Made by a program: the position numbers and the translations under genes. Of a stretch of DNA of 64,000 nucleotides, positions 8,557 to 16,097 are shown piece after piece. Position 1 is the first letter of the stretch, and each line of letters begins with the position of its first letter. This DNA comes from Exiguobacterium mexicanum (GTDB lineage: Bacteria > Bacillota > Bacilli > Exiguobacteriales > Exiguobacteriaceae): assembly GCF_005960665.1 (NCBI RefSeq), contig NZ_CP040676.1:2080001-2144000 (forward strand). Direction: 5' to 3'. The notes under the pieces are model-generated. The model searched no databases. It was not told the origin of the DNA and saw only the letters and a list, made by a program, of their open reading frames with translations.

Positions 8557-10305
8557 TCATTCGACGACTGCTAAATCTTGAATCATATACAAATCGTAAT
8601 AGGCGCCGCGGCGACGCATCAGTTCTTCATGCGTCCCGGTCTCCATGATTTGTCCGTTATCGACGACGACGATTTTATCGGCGTCGGTGATGGTCGACAA
8701 TCGGTGCGCGACGATGAGCGTCGTTCTGCCTCTCGTCAATCGCGCGAGCGAATCCTGAATCATCGCCTCACTCTCAAGGTCAAGCGCACTCGTCGCTTCG
8801 TCGAGAATGATGATCGGTGGATGTTTCAAGAAGACCCGGGCGATCGCGAGCCGTTGCTTTTGCCCACCTGACAGTTTAACCCCTTTCTCCCCGACCGGCG
8901 TATTATAGCCGTCCGGCAAGTTTGAGATGAACTCATGGGCGTTGGCAGCTTTCGCGGCGGCGATCACATCTTCGTCACTCGCTTCCGGATTCCCCATCCG
9001 AATATTCATCGCGACCGATTCACTGAAGAGGACCGAGTCTTGCATAACCATCCCGATTTGGTCACGGAGGGCCCGCAGTTTAAAATCGCGGACGTCGGTA
9101 CCGTCAATTTTAATGCTGCCTGACGTGACGTCATAAAACCGTGGAATCAGGCTGACGAGCGTCGATTTCCCGCCGCCAGACATGCCGACGAACGCGACCC
9201 GCTCCCCGGAGCGAATATGCAGGTTGACGTCACGGAGGGCGCGGGTACCGTCTTTCTCGTACGCAAAGCTGACCTGATCGAGTTCGATGTCGCCTGCCGT
9301 TTTCACGGGAACGAACGCACTCGATTTTTCTTCGATGTCATACGGCTCATCGAGGAACTCGAAGACCCGGTCCATCGAAGCGACCGACTGCGTGAGCGTC
9401 GTCGCCGAGTTGACGAGACGGCCGAGCGGTGCATAGAGACGGTCGATATAGGCGATGAACGCGACGAGCGTCCCGAGCGAGACGTCCCCTTGCAAGACGA
9501 GCCATGAGGCCGTCGTGAAAATCAAGATTGGAGCGATATCGGTGATCGTCGAGACGACGACGTACGTCTTCGCGTTCCACCCCGTATGGCGGAGTGCAGC
9601 CTTTAAGAAACCGCCGTTTTGTTCTTCGAACGCTTTGTTCTCATACGGTTCGAGGGCGAAGCTGCGGATGACGGCCATCCCGTTGACGCGTTCGGTCAAA
9701 TGACCTTGAAGGTCCGCAAGGGCGGCCGAGCGTTCCCGTGTGAGCCGGCGCAACCGTCCATAGAAGTAACGGACGGCGATGGCGTAGAACGGGAGCGGCA
9801 AGACGGCGATGAGCGTCAATTGCGGGTCGATCGTGTACATGATGGCGATGGCAATCAAAATCGTGACCATATCGAGCCAGATGTTCATCAGACCGGTGAT
9901 GACGAAATCTTTCGTCTGCTCGACATCGTTGATGATGCGCGAGATGATTTGTCCCGTCTTATTGTTCGAATAGTAGCGGAGCGACAACTTTTGGACGTGG
10001 TCGAACAATCGGTTCCGGACGTCGAACAAAATCCGCGTCGCCGCCCATTGCGCCAAATATTGGCGTAAGTATTCAATCGGTGGCTTTAAGACGAGGAAGA
10101 CGAAGAAGACGATGCTGAACAGCCAGACGAGCTCCGTGTAGTCGGCAGCCGGAGCATCTTCCGTCAAATAGTTATCGATGACATATTTATAAAGGAGCGG
10201 CAACCCGAGCGGGATGGAGAATTTCAAAATCCCGACGAAGATGGTCAGCGCGATTTGTTTTTTATACGGTTTAACGAACTTTAAATAACGTTTAATACTA
10301 CCCAT
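8557..10305 (-). CDS. ygaD: ABC exporter YgaD (fused TMD-NBD)
   Basis: A 582-residue half-exporter: six transmembrane helices (about residues 15-310), then a nucleotide-binding domain. The NBD has Walker A GMSGGGKST, signature LSGGQKQR, Walker B IIILDEATSALD and the H-loop VAHRLST. All catalytic residues are present, so it can work as a homodimer. ATG 10305 is chosen because GAAGGAGG lies five bases upstream. Length and position next to ntdP match YgaD of B. subtilis. The substrate is unknown (lipid or drug-like export is typical of the family). Confidence 0.85.
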   Translation of the reverse strand: MGSIKRYLKFVKPYKKQIALTIFVGILKFSIPLGLPLLYKYVIDNYLTEDAPAADYTELVWLFSIVFFVFLVLKPPIEYLRQYLAQWAATRILFDVRNRLFDHVQKLSLRYYSNNKTGQIISRIINDVEQTKDFVITGLMNIWLDMVTILIAIAIMYTIDPQLTLIAVLPLPFYAIAVRYFYGRLRRLTRERSAALADLQGHLTERVNGMAVIRSFALEPYENKAFEEQNGGFLKAALRHTGWNAKTYVVVSTITDIAPILIFTTASWLVLQGDVSLGTLVAFIAYIDRLYAPLGRLVNSATTLTQSVASMDRVFEFLDEPYDIEEKSSAFVPVKTAGDIELDQVSFAYEKDGTRALRDVNLHIRSGERVAFVGMSGGGKSTLVSLIPRFYDVTSGSIKIDGTDVRDFKLRALRDQIGMVMQDSVLFSESVAMNIRMGNPEASDEDVIAAAKAANAHEFISNLPDGYNTPVGEKGVKLSGGQKQRLAIARVFLKHPPIIILDEATSALDLESEAMIQDSLARLTRGRTTLIVAHRLSTITDADKIVVVDNGQIMETGTHEELMRRRGAYYDLYMIQDLAVVE

Positions 10306-10320
10306 TAGTTCCTCCTTCAA

Positions 10321-10350
10321 GAAAAAAGCGGAGATGAGCGATCATCTCCG
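10321..10350 (-). terminator. Terminator between ntdP and ygaD
   Basis: On the minus strand CGGAGATGA-tcgc-TCATCTCCG overlaps the ntdP stop and is followed by GCTTTTTT. The ygaD ribosome site follows at once, so some read-through from ntdP into ygaD is likely. Confidence 0.85.
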
Positions 10351-10884
10351 GTAACGTGCTTCGTATTCGCGATACCATTCATCGACGAATGTTGGGTTGA
10401 ACGGCCCTTTCCGTCCTCGAATCCAGTTAATAAGTTCTTGAACGTTCTGTTTCAAGATTCGATCAATCGCTTTCGGATAATTCATCTCGCGACGATGCCG
10501 CTCATATTCATCCTCATCTAAAATCGTGTACGACATATCCGGGAACACCTTGATGTCCAAATCGTAGTCGATGTACTTGATGGCACGCTCTGCCCCATCG
10601 AACGTTGTCGGCGAACCTAGATTACAGTAATAGTAAATCCCATCTTCGCGAATCATGCAGATGACATTGAACCAAAACTCAGATGAAAAGTAGCAAATTG
10701 CCGGCTCACGAGTTCTCCATTGCCGGCCGTCTGACTCACTGACCATGATGCGGTCATTGAATCCGATCATATCCGTTTTTGACGACTGAAGGACGAGCGT
10801 TTCTTCCCAAACGCGATGCAAAGTTCCGTTGTGCTTGTAGCTCTGTATCTCGATCTTGCTACCTGCTTTGGGAAATAAGCTCAT
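10342..10884 (-). CDS. ntdP: Nucleoside tri-/diphosphate phosphatase (DUF402, YgaC)
   Basis: A 180-residue DUF402/UPF0374 protein. The family hydrolyses nucleoside tri- and diphosphates in a metal-dependent way. The acidic and tyrosine-rich core ([24 protein letters not shown]) is well conserved. Length and neighbour (ygaD) match YgaC of B. subtilis. AAAGGAGG lies five bases before ATG 10884. It is a soluble cytoplasmic enzyme, with a terminator hairpin overlapping its stop codon. Confidence 0.88.
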   Translation of the reverse strand: MSLFPKAGSKIEIQSYKHNGTLHRVWEETLVLQSSKTDMIGFNDRIMVSESDGRQWRTREPAICYFSSEFWFNVICMIREDGIYYYCNLGSPTTFDGAERAIKYIDYDLDIKVFPDMSYTILDEDEYERHRREMNYPKAIDRILKQNVQELINWIRGRKGPFNPTFVDEWYREYEARYRR

Positions 10885-10973
10885 AAGCTCCTCCTTTCCG
10901 CTATGATGCTATACAATTCTCATATTTAATTATAGCGACTTTCAGAACCAATGAAAAAGGAAATCTCTTATTT

Positions 10974-11399
10974 TCACGAATTTAGTGTTTTTTGGAATGC
11001 TTTGGCTCGCGCTTTGAACATCGGTCGAAGCACGAAGTATTCGACAAGGACGGTCGGTACGTAACTATCGAATGTGACCTCATCGACCATGACAGCCTGT
11101 CCTCCGACTTGTTCGACCCGATGGACATGGCTGAAGCGACGGAACGGAAACGGCAACTTCACACCTTGGTCACAAAAAGCGTAATTCCCGGTCAATGTGA
11201 TGGCACTGTTCCACGGTAATGAAACTGGACCGACACCCACCCGCAATTGAACGAGATTCCCCTCGACCGACGCCCCATCCCCAAGGAGCGTCACTTTCGG
11301 GAACGATGTCAGTGTTGATAAGAGCGAAGCATCTTGAAGCAGCGTCCAAAGCGTGTCAACGGATGTGTCATATGGCGTTCGTACGTCAAACTGTCTCAT
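10974..11399 (-). CDS. SRPBCC/START-like lipid- or ligand-binding protein
   Basis: A 141-residue protein with the beta-alpha layout of SRPBCC (polyketide cyclase/dehydrase, START-like) domains. It opens with a YDTSVDTLWTLLQDASLLSTL helix-grip start (split here at the helix) and ends in an amphipathic C-terminal helix. ATG 11399 has AGGTG six bases upstream. The gene overlaps the 3' end of mutY by 14 bases, so it is translationally coupled to it. The ligand is unknown and no link to DNA repair is evident. Confidence 0.6.
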   Translation of the reverse strand: MRQFDVRTPYDTSVDTLWTLLQDASLLSTLTSFPKVTLLGDGASVEGNLVQLRVGVGPVSLPWNSAITLTGNYAFCDQGVKLPFPFRRFSHVHRVEQVGGQAVMVDEVTFDSYVPTVLVEYFVLRPMFKARAKAFQKTLNS

Positions 11400-12420
11400 C
11401 TTTTGCACCTGCCATCTGCTCTAATTTTTGTTGGGCGACCGATACGGTCACCACGTCCCGTGCCTCTTCGTCGAGCCAAGTCCATTCCCCTGCCGGTAAC
11501 GTCTCGACTTCATATAAGTCGATGTACCAGACGATGTGGGAAAACACATGTTTCACTTGTCCAACATAGGTTCCGTTTAACTGTTCCCCCGTTCCCCGGT
11601 CTGTAAGCGGATATTGCCACATTCCAGCGAGAAGACCTGTTTCCGGCCGCTTCATATAGGCCGTGCGGCCCTCTTGTCGACAATAAAGCGCATCATACAT
11701 TTCAATCCGAGACGCCCCTTTTTTCGTCTTGACCGGGAGTTCATCTTGAACGTTATGGGTATAAGCATAACAATCGTCTTGAACGGGGCAAAGCGAACAC
11801 ATCGGGTTTTTCGGCGTACATACCGTCGCCCCGAGTTCCATGATGCCTTCGTTAAAGTCCGAGGCATGCGCCGGGTCCATCAGTCGACGCACGACTTGCT
11901 CAAACAACTTCCGCGTTTTTGGGATGGCGATGTCGTCATAAATCCCGAATTGACGGGACATGACGCGCATGACGTTGCCATCGACGGCTGGTTCCGGCTG
12001 ATTGTAGGCGATCGAGAGCACGGCCCCGGTCGTATACGGTCCGACGCCTTTCAGTTTTTCGAACCGCTCTTTTTCTTCGGGGACGATGCCGTCGTACACA
12101 GCAACGACTTCCCGGACGGCTTGATGAAGGTTTCGGACCCGTGAGTAATAACCGAGTCCTTCCCAATATTTGACGACCTCATCGGGTTCGGCCGCTGCCA
12201 ATGCCTCAATCGTCGGGAAGCGATCCATGAAACGGTTATAGTATGGGATGACGGTATCGACGCGCGTCTGTTGGAGCATGACCTCACTCACCCAGACGCG
12301 ATACGGATTTTTCCCGTGACGCCACGGCAAATCTCGCTTTTCGCGATTGAACCACGTCACTAAATTTGTGTTAAATTCTTGAATATTATAATTTGTGAAC
12401 AATTTATCAACATCGAGCAT
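11386..12420 (-). CDS. mutY: A/G-specific adenine glycosylase MutY
   Basis: A 344-residue base-excision repair enzyme that removes adenine mispaired with 8-oxoguanine. The catalytic glutamate E46 (WVSEVMLQQT) is present, as are the helix-hairpin-helix LKGVGPYT and the catalytic aspartate D147. The [4Fe-4S] cysteines are C201, C208, C211 and C217 (C-X6-C-X2-C-X5-C). A Nudix-like C-terminal domain (about 235-335) recognises 8-oxoG. It is divergent from yfhP, as in Bacillus (yfhQ-yfhP), and overlaps the SRPBCC gene downstream. Confidence 0.95.
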   Translation of the reverse strand: MLDVDKLFTNYNIQEFNTNLVTWFNREKRDLPWRHGKNPYRVWVSEVMLQQTRVDTVIPYYNRFMDRFPTIEALAAAEPDEVVKYWEGLGYYSRVRNLHQAVREVVAVYDGIVPEEKERFEKLKGVGPYTTGAVLSIAYNQPEPAVDGNVMRVMSRQFGIYDDIAIPKTRKLFEQVVRRLMDPAHASDFNEGIMELGATVCTPKNPMCSLCPVQDDCYAYTHNVQDELPVKTKKGASRIEMYDALYCRQEGRTAYMKRPETGLLAGMWQYPLTDRGTGEQLNGTYVGQVKHVFSHIVWYIDLYEVETLPAGEWTWLDEEARDVVTVSVAQQKLEQMAGAKDETV

Positions 12421-12506
12421 TTCGTTTCCCCTCGTTTTAAAAATATTGTATGATGAAATGGATTAAATAACGCCGTTTTTTCTACTTATGGAGGTGCTGA
12501 AGCACA

Positions 12507-13490
12507 TTGGATACTGCTACTCACATTGGGATGGGACTTGGTTTAAGTGCAATCGCGACCCTCAGCCCAGAGGTGTCAGGCGACGCACAAATGTTTCTAG
12601 CCATGACAGCGACGGCTCTCGTCGGCTCGCATGCTCCGGACTTTGACACGATCTTCAAACTAAAAGGAAATAGCACGTATTTACGCCAGCACCGCGGTCG
12701 TTCACACGGAATCACCGCACTCCTCGCCTGGCCGATTATCGTCAGCGCTGTCATCGGACTCGCGCTTGGCGTCAACCCTGCCTCATTATGGGTCATGGCA
12801 CAAATCGCCGTGCTGTTGCACGTCACGGTCGACTTGTTCAACGCCTACGGGACGCAAGCCCTCCAACCATTTTCGAAGAAATGGATTGGCTGGGGCGTCA
12901 TCGGGACGTTCGATCCGTATTTGTTCTCTGCCTATTACGGCGCATATGTATTATGGCTTATCACAGGGGCGACTGTCCCGATTTTTGCACTGCTCATTGC
13001 GCTCGTCATCAGCTATTACGCCGTCCAGTTCAAATTGCGTAATCGCGCCCTCGCCACGGTCGCCCGTCACTTCGCCGGCGCCCACGAACTGTTCATCTCG
13101 CCGGGTATCGGCTGGGATGACTGGCACGTCGCCGTTCGATTCCGCAACGGTTTAGGAGCAGTCAAAGTAAAAAAAGGGACGGTCATCGAATGTGGTCGTT
13201 TCCGTGACAAGCCGATGCCTGGGGAAGATGACCTTCACTTCGTGGAGGCCCGTAAAAATGCGGATCTTCAATCGTTCCTTGAGTTTTCGAAGATTCACAC
13301 GTATACGGTCACACGCCACAATGGCATGATTGAATATCGCTTCACGAACTTGCGCTACTTTTCGAAAGACATTTATCCGTTCGTCGCCGTCGTCATCGTC
13401 GATGAAGTGTCAAACGAAGTGTTGTCTTCGTTCACCGGTTGGGTGTTCAGCGAAGAGAGCTTACAAAAGAAATTGGCCTACGAACAGTAA
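12507..13490 (+). CDS. yfhP: YfhP/YdjM-family membrane-bound metal-dependent hydrolase
   Basis: A 327-residue membrane protein. The N-terminal half (about 1-190) has four or five transmembrane helices and the His/Asp motifs of the YdjM family (MDTATHIGMG, GSHAPDFDT, RQHRGRSHG, HVTVDLFNAYG). The C-terminal half is soluble. The start is TTG 12507 behind GGAGGTG; the family opens MDTGTH, which fits this start exactly. It is divergent from mutY. In B. subtilis YfhP is linked to surfactin-related control; its enzymatic role is unproven. Confidence 0.85.
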   Translation: MDTATHIGMGLGLSAIATLSPEVSGDAQMFLAMTATALVGSHAPDFDTIFKLKGNSTYLRQHRGRSHGITALLAWPIIVSAVIGLALGVNPASLWVMAQIAVLLHVTVDLFNAYGTQALQPFSKKWIGWGVIGTFDPYLFSAYYGAYVLWLITGATVPIFALLIALVISYYAVQFKLRNRALATVARHFAGAHELFISPGIGWDDWHVAVRFRNGLGAVKVKKGTVIECGRFRDKPMPGEDDLHFVEARKNADLQSFLEFSKIHTYTVTRHNGMIEYRFTNLRYFSKDIYPFVAVVIVDEVSNEVLSSFTGWVFSEESLQKKLAYEQ

Positions 13491-13518
13491 AAAGTCGCTC
13501 GCGAGAGCGACTTTTTTT
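13490..13518. terminator. Bidirectional terminator between yfhP and the YceI gene
   Basis: The repeat AAGTCGCTC-gcga-GAGCGACTT has an A-tract on the left and a T-tract on the right, between convergent genes. Confidence 0.9.
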
Positions 13519-14050
13519 ATGCCTCCGACTCCGTGAACTGGAGCTCAAAGTCAAACTTCACTTTTTTATCGACGAGGACGCCGCCCGCTTCGAGCGCCTG
13601 GTTCCACGTCAATCCGTAATCTTCCCGGTTGATCGACCCGTCCCCGGTGAAAGCGTGCTTCATGTTGCCCCAAGGATCTTTTACACTTCCCTCGTATTCA
13701 ACGTCGAACGTCTCTTCACGGGTCGTGCCGCGAATCGTCAAATTCCCTGTCAATTCGAACTCGCCGCCGCCTTTTGAGCGAAACGATGTTGATTCAAAGA
13801 CGATGTCCTCATGCTGCTGCGCATCGAAGAAGTCGCCAGACCGCAAATGGTTATCGCGGTCGCTGTTATTCGTATCGATCGATGCTGCTTTAATCGTCAC
13901 GTTTACGCGTGCGTTCGCGAGATCGTCCGGTTGCCCGCTCGCTTCGACGTGAAAATCTTTGAACTCCCCTTTTACTTTCGAGATCATCATGTGCTTGACG
14001 GTAAATGTAATCGAACTGTGTGCCGGGTCGACTTGGTATGTTTTTGCCAT
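13517..14050 (-). CDS. YceI-family polyisoprenoid-binding-like protein
   Basis: A 177-residue lipocalin-like beta-barrel of the YceI family. It has the typical start (YQVDPAHSSITFTVKHM) and the GNLTIRGTTREETFDVEYEG strand pair (20 residues). There is no signal peptide, so it is cytoplasmic here, unlike the E. coli periplasmic protein. ATG 14050 has AAGGAG about 11 bases upstream; a GTG four codons earlier sits too close to that site. Family members bind isoprenoid quinones or fatty amides; the ligand here is unknown. Confidence 0.85.
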   Translation of the reverse strand: MAKTYQVDPAHSSITFTVKHMMISKVKGEFKDFHVEASGQPDDLANARVNVTIKAASIDTNNSDRDNHLRSGDFFDAQQHEDIVFESTSFRSKGGGEFELTGNLTIRGTTREETFDVEYEGSVKDPWGNMKHAFTGDGSINREDYGLTWNQALEAGGVLVDKKVKFDFELQFTESEA

Positions 14051-14157
14051 GAATACGTCCACTCCTTCGATTTAAAATTGATGCTAATTGATGTTTACCA
14101 CAAATCTTGACTTCAAAACATATCTTAATAAATGTGACAAATTATTGTCTAAAAATT

Positions 14158-14187
14158 TTGACTTTTATCATACCGACCCGTTACGAT
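14158..14187 (+). promoter_or_regulatory. Promoter of the disrupted aldehyde dehydrogenase gene
   Basis: TTGACT at 14158-14163 and TACGAT at 14182-14187, with an 18-base spacer. It reads towards the truncated gene starting at 14271. Confidence 0.55.
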
Positions 14188-14218
14188 GAAAAAAGGAAGC
14201 TGTGGACTTACAGTAAAA

Positions 14219-14232
14219 TGTAAGCGCATACA
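14219..14232 (+). promoter_or_regulatory. cre site (CcpA operator) candidate
   Basis: TGTAAGCGCATACA fits the cre consensus TGWAARCGYTWNCA with one mismatch. It lies downstream of the promoter at 14158 and upstream of the start codon at 14271, a position where CcpA acts as a roadblock. The left half also forms the inverted repeat CTTACA-N6-TGTAAG (14207-14224). Confidence 0.55.
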
Positions 14233-14270
14233 TAGAATCCCTATACTTTTCGGAAAAGGGAGGAACTACC

Positions 14271-14313
14271 ATGATTTATGAAGTCCCAAACTCGACAGGC
14301 ACGAAAGTTCACT
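14271..14313 (+). pseudogene. 5' remnant of an aldehyde dehydrogenase gene, cut by the IS element
   Basis: ATG 14271 has GGGAGG seven bases upstream and the promoter and cre site described above. The first 14 codons read MIYEVPNSTGTKVH, which resembles the start of ExaC/AldB-type aldehyde dehydrogenases (MIYxxPNxxGxxVxF..). From about 14314 the sequence is the IS end and the frame stops at 14435 after 54 codons. The rest of the enzyme, about 490 residues, is absent from the window. Recognition rests on a very short match and is therefore moderate. Confidence 0.5.
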
Positions 14314-14325
14314 GTGAACTACTCA

Positions 14326-14354
14326 CCACTTGCTTGCTTCGCAGCCTGAAGTGG
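14326..14354. repeat. Right-end subterminal hairpin of the IS element
   Basis: CCACTT (14326-14331) pairs with AAGTGG (14349-14354), with an inner GC/GC pairing. Such imperfect hairpins are the recognition structures of IS200/IS605 transposases and form the core of omega-RNAs. Confidence 0.7.
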
Positions 14355-14391
14355 GAGTTTCTTGGGAAGACCGTACTTTTACTAGCTACGA

Positions 14392-15528
14392 TTATTGACC
14401 AAGCTCGTCGGGCAGTCCCTGCCCTGAAGACATGATATCCTCGGCGAGGCGCAACAGGTTGAGGCTCGCGTTGACGTCGCGGTCGTGGTGCGCGCCGCAT
14501 GCGCCGCATGTCCACTCCCGGATATGCAGGCCCTTCCTGCCGCCGTTCTCGCCGCAGGCCGAACAGACCTGGGTCGAGGCGAACCACGGGTCGGCCTTGA
14601 TCAGCGTCCGCCCATAGAACTTACATTTATATTCGAGTTGGCGGACGAACTCGCCCCACCCGGCGTCCCCGATCGCTTTTGCCAGGCGGCGGTCCTGCAT
14701 CATCTCCCTCGGTCTCAGCGTCTCGACCACGACGACTTGGTTCTCGTCGACGATGCGTCGCGACAGCTTGTGGAGGAAGTCGTGCCGGCGGTTCCTGACC
14801 TGCTCATGCTTCTTCGCGAGGAGGAGCCGGGCCTTCTCGCGGTTCCTGCTGCCGGGCTTCTTGCGGGAGAGCGCGCGTTGCGCCCATTTGAGCCGTGCCT
14901 CGGCCTTTCGCAGGTTGCGCGGGTTCGCGATCTTCTCCATGACGAGATCGTCGTTCGTCATGGTGGCGAAGTGCACGAGTCCGAGGTCGATCCCGACCGT
15001 GTGCTCTGCCGGGACCCACGGCTCGTCGTCCTGCTCGACGAGGAGCGACACGAAGAATTTGCCCGTTCTCGTCATCGACACGGTCGCCGAGCGGATCTCG
15101 CCGTCGAAGCCGCGGTGCTGTGTGAACCGGATGAACCCGACCTTCGGGAGCCGGACTTTTCCCGCCTCGATGCGGATCGTGCCGTGCTGGTTGTTCGTCG
15201 TGTAGGACGCGCGCGATTTCCGTCTCGACTTGAACACCGGGAAGCCGGCCGTCCCGGCGAAGAACTTCGCGAACGCCGCGTCGAGGTGCAGCTTCGCGTT
15301 CGCGAGCGCGAGGCTGTCCGCCTCGCACAGGAACGGGAACAGCGGCTTGTAGGAGGCCGGTGTCGGCGGCTTCCGTTTCGGCCCGCCGCCCGCCTTCGCC
15401 TCCTCGTGGATCTTGATGCGGTCCTCGAGCAATTTGTTGTAGACGAAGCGGGCGCAGCCGATCGTCTTGACCAGGAACTCGGCCTGTGCCGGCGTGGGGT
15501 GGAGCCGATATTTGTAGCCTTTCAGCAC
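14392..15528 (-). CDS. tnpB: TnpB RNA-guided endonuclease (IS200/IS605)
   Basis: A 378-residue TnpB with intact catalytic residues: RuvC-I D181 (VGIDLGLVHFAT), RuvC-II E269 (VVVVETLRP) and RuvC-III D351 (DRDVNASLNLL). A zinc finger lies between the last two (C322, C325, C341, C344). Family members are small RNA-guided DNA nucleases, ancestors of Cas12, that help keep the element in place. The start is GTG 15528 behind AGGAGGG. No stop or frameshift is seen, so it may be active. With no tnpA nearby, movement would need a transposase in trans. Base composition and codon use are more G+C-rich than the neighbours. Confidence 0.93.
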   Translation of the reverse strand: MLKGYKYRLHPTPAQAEFLVKTIGCARFVYNKLLEDRIKIHEEAKAGGGPKRKPPTPASYKPLFPFLCEADSLALANAKLHLDAAFAKFFAGTAGFPVFKSRRKSRASYTTNNQHGTIRIEAGKVRLPKVGFIRFTQHRGFDGEIRSATVSMTRTGKFFVSLLVEQDDEPWVPAEHTVGIDLGLVHFATMTNDDLVMEKIANPRNLRKAEARLKWAQRALSRKKPGSRNREKARLLLAKKHEQVRNRRHDFLHKLSRRIVDENQVVVVETLRPREMMQDRRLAKAIGDAGWGEFVRQLEYKCKFYGRTLIKADPWFASTQVCSACGENGGRKGLHIREWTCGACGAHHDRDVNASLNLLRLAEDIMSSGQGLPDELGQ

Positions 15529-15678
15529 GTCTTTCCCTCCTTCTCCATATGGTCGGATGACTCTCGTCCCATTCCGATACCCGCGGAGGGGGCGAGGAAA
15601 TCTGACGGAATCACGAACTTTTGTTCGTTGTATTTGTCACAGGAACATCCAAAGGGTTCGCAAGCAGGCGATTCATCT

Positions 15679-15719
15679 CCCACCTACGCCGGGCTTCGCC
15701 CGAGACGCTTAGAGGTGGG
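15679..15719. repeat. Left-end hairpin of the IS element
   Basis: CCCACCT (15679-15685) pairs with AGGTGGG (15713-15719), enclosing a second stem CGGGC-ttc-GCCCG (15690-15702). Confidence 0.7.
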
Positions 15720-15720
15720 G

Positions 15721-16041
15721 GAATTCTCGCCAAGTTTAGTTAAACAAAACGAGCTCCATATGCGGGCGATCGAACAACTGCTCGGTCTCGACCGCAGTTG
15801 TTTGCAATCGTGGATTGTCTTCAGTGACCGTTCCACATTAAAACGAGTTGAGTCGTCGAGCGTTCCGGTGTTGAATCGAAAAGCATGGGCCAAACAAATG
15901 ACGGACTCTGTTGAGCCTCGATTGTCGGCGGCCGAACGAATCAACTTATACGAACAACTTCGTCCCTATATGCACGTTAGCGATGAAGTCAAGGCAGCAC
16001 ACATCGATGCCATTCAACAGACAAAATCCCCCATCGGCTAA
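15721..16041 (+). pseudogene. 3' remnant of a NERD-domain protein gene
   Basis: An open stretch of about 106 codons to the stop at 16041, without its own start signals. The residues (SLVKQNELHMRAIEQLLGL, WIVFSDRSTLKRV, then an LSAAERINLYEQL helix) resemble the C-terminal part of NERD (nuclease-related) domain proteins, where a QN..H..AL motif precedes the last strand. The NERD catalytic core (QIDH, ExK) that should lie upstream is missing and replaced by the IS left end. This is not the downstream half of the gene starting at 14271. Family assignment is moderate. Confidence 0.5.
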
Positions 16042-16059
16042 TATTCCCGCCTCAGGCGA

Positions 16060-16097
16060 CACAAAAAGTCCCGCTCACGGTGAGCGGGACTCCTTTT
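16060..16097. terminator. Bidirectional terminator after potD and the NERD remnant
   Basis: AGTCCCGCTCAC and GTGAGCGGGACT are separated by one base. The repeat is flanked by A's on the left and TCCTTTT on the right, between convergent units. Confidence 0.85.

Larger units (their letters stand above)
14314..15735 (-). mobile_element. tnpB-only IS200/IS605-family element (IS1341-like)
   Basis: The element contains tnpB but no tnpA. The right end (14314-14391, downstream of tnpB) carries the hairpin CCACTT/AAGTGG and the terminal motif which reads GGTGAGTAGTTCAC on the minus strand, typical of the family. The left end (about 15670-15735) carries the hairpin CCCACCT/AGGTGGG with the inner stem CGGGC/GCCCG. 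No target duplication is expected. Exact edges are uncertain by some ten bases, mainly on the 15735 side. The interior is visibly richer in G+C than both flanks, suggesting transfer. An omega-RNA would be expected from the tnpB 3' end to about 14314. Confidence 0.8.

Noticed and set aside
14392-15528. tnpB as a CRISPR-associated Cas12 gene
   Set aside because: Size (378 residues), the IS-type end hairpins and the absence of any repeat-spacer array point to an IS200/IS605 TnpB.
14485-16041. Very long plus-strand open frame (over 500 codons) opposite tnpB
   Set aside because: It is the antisense shadow of a G+C-rich gene, with repetitive Arg/Glu/Val-rich translation and no ribosome site. Only its last part, from about 15721, corresponds to the NERD remnant.
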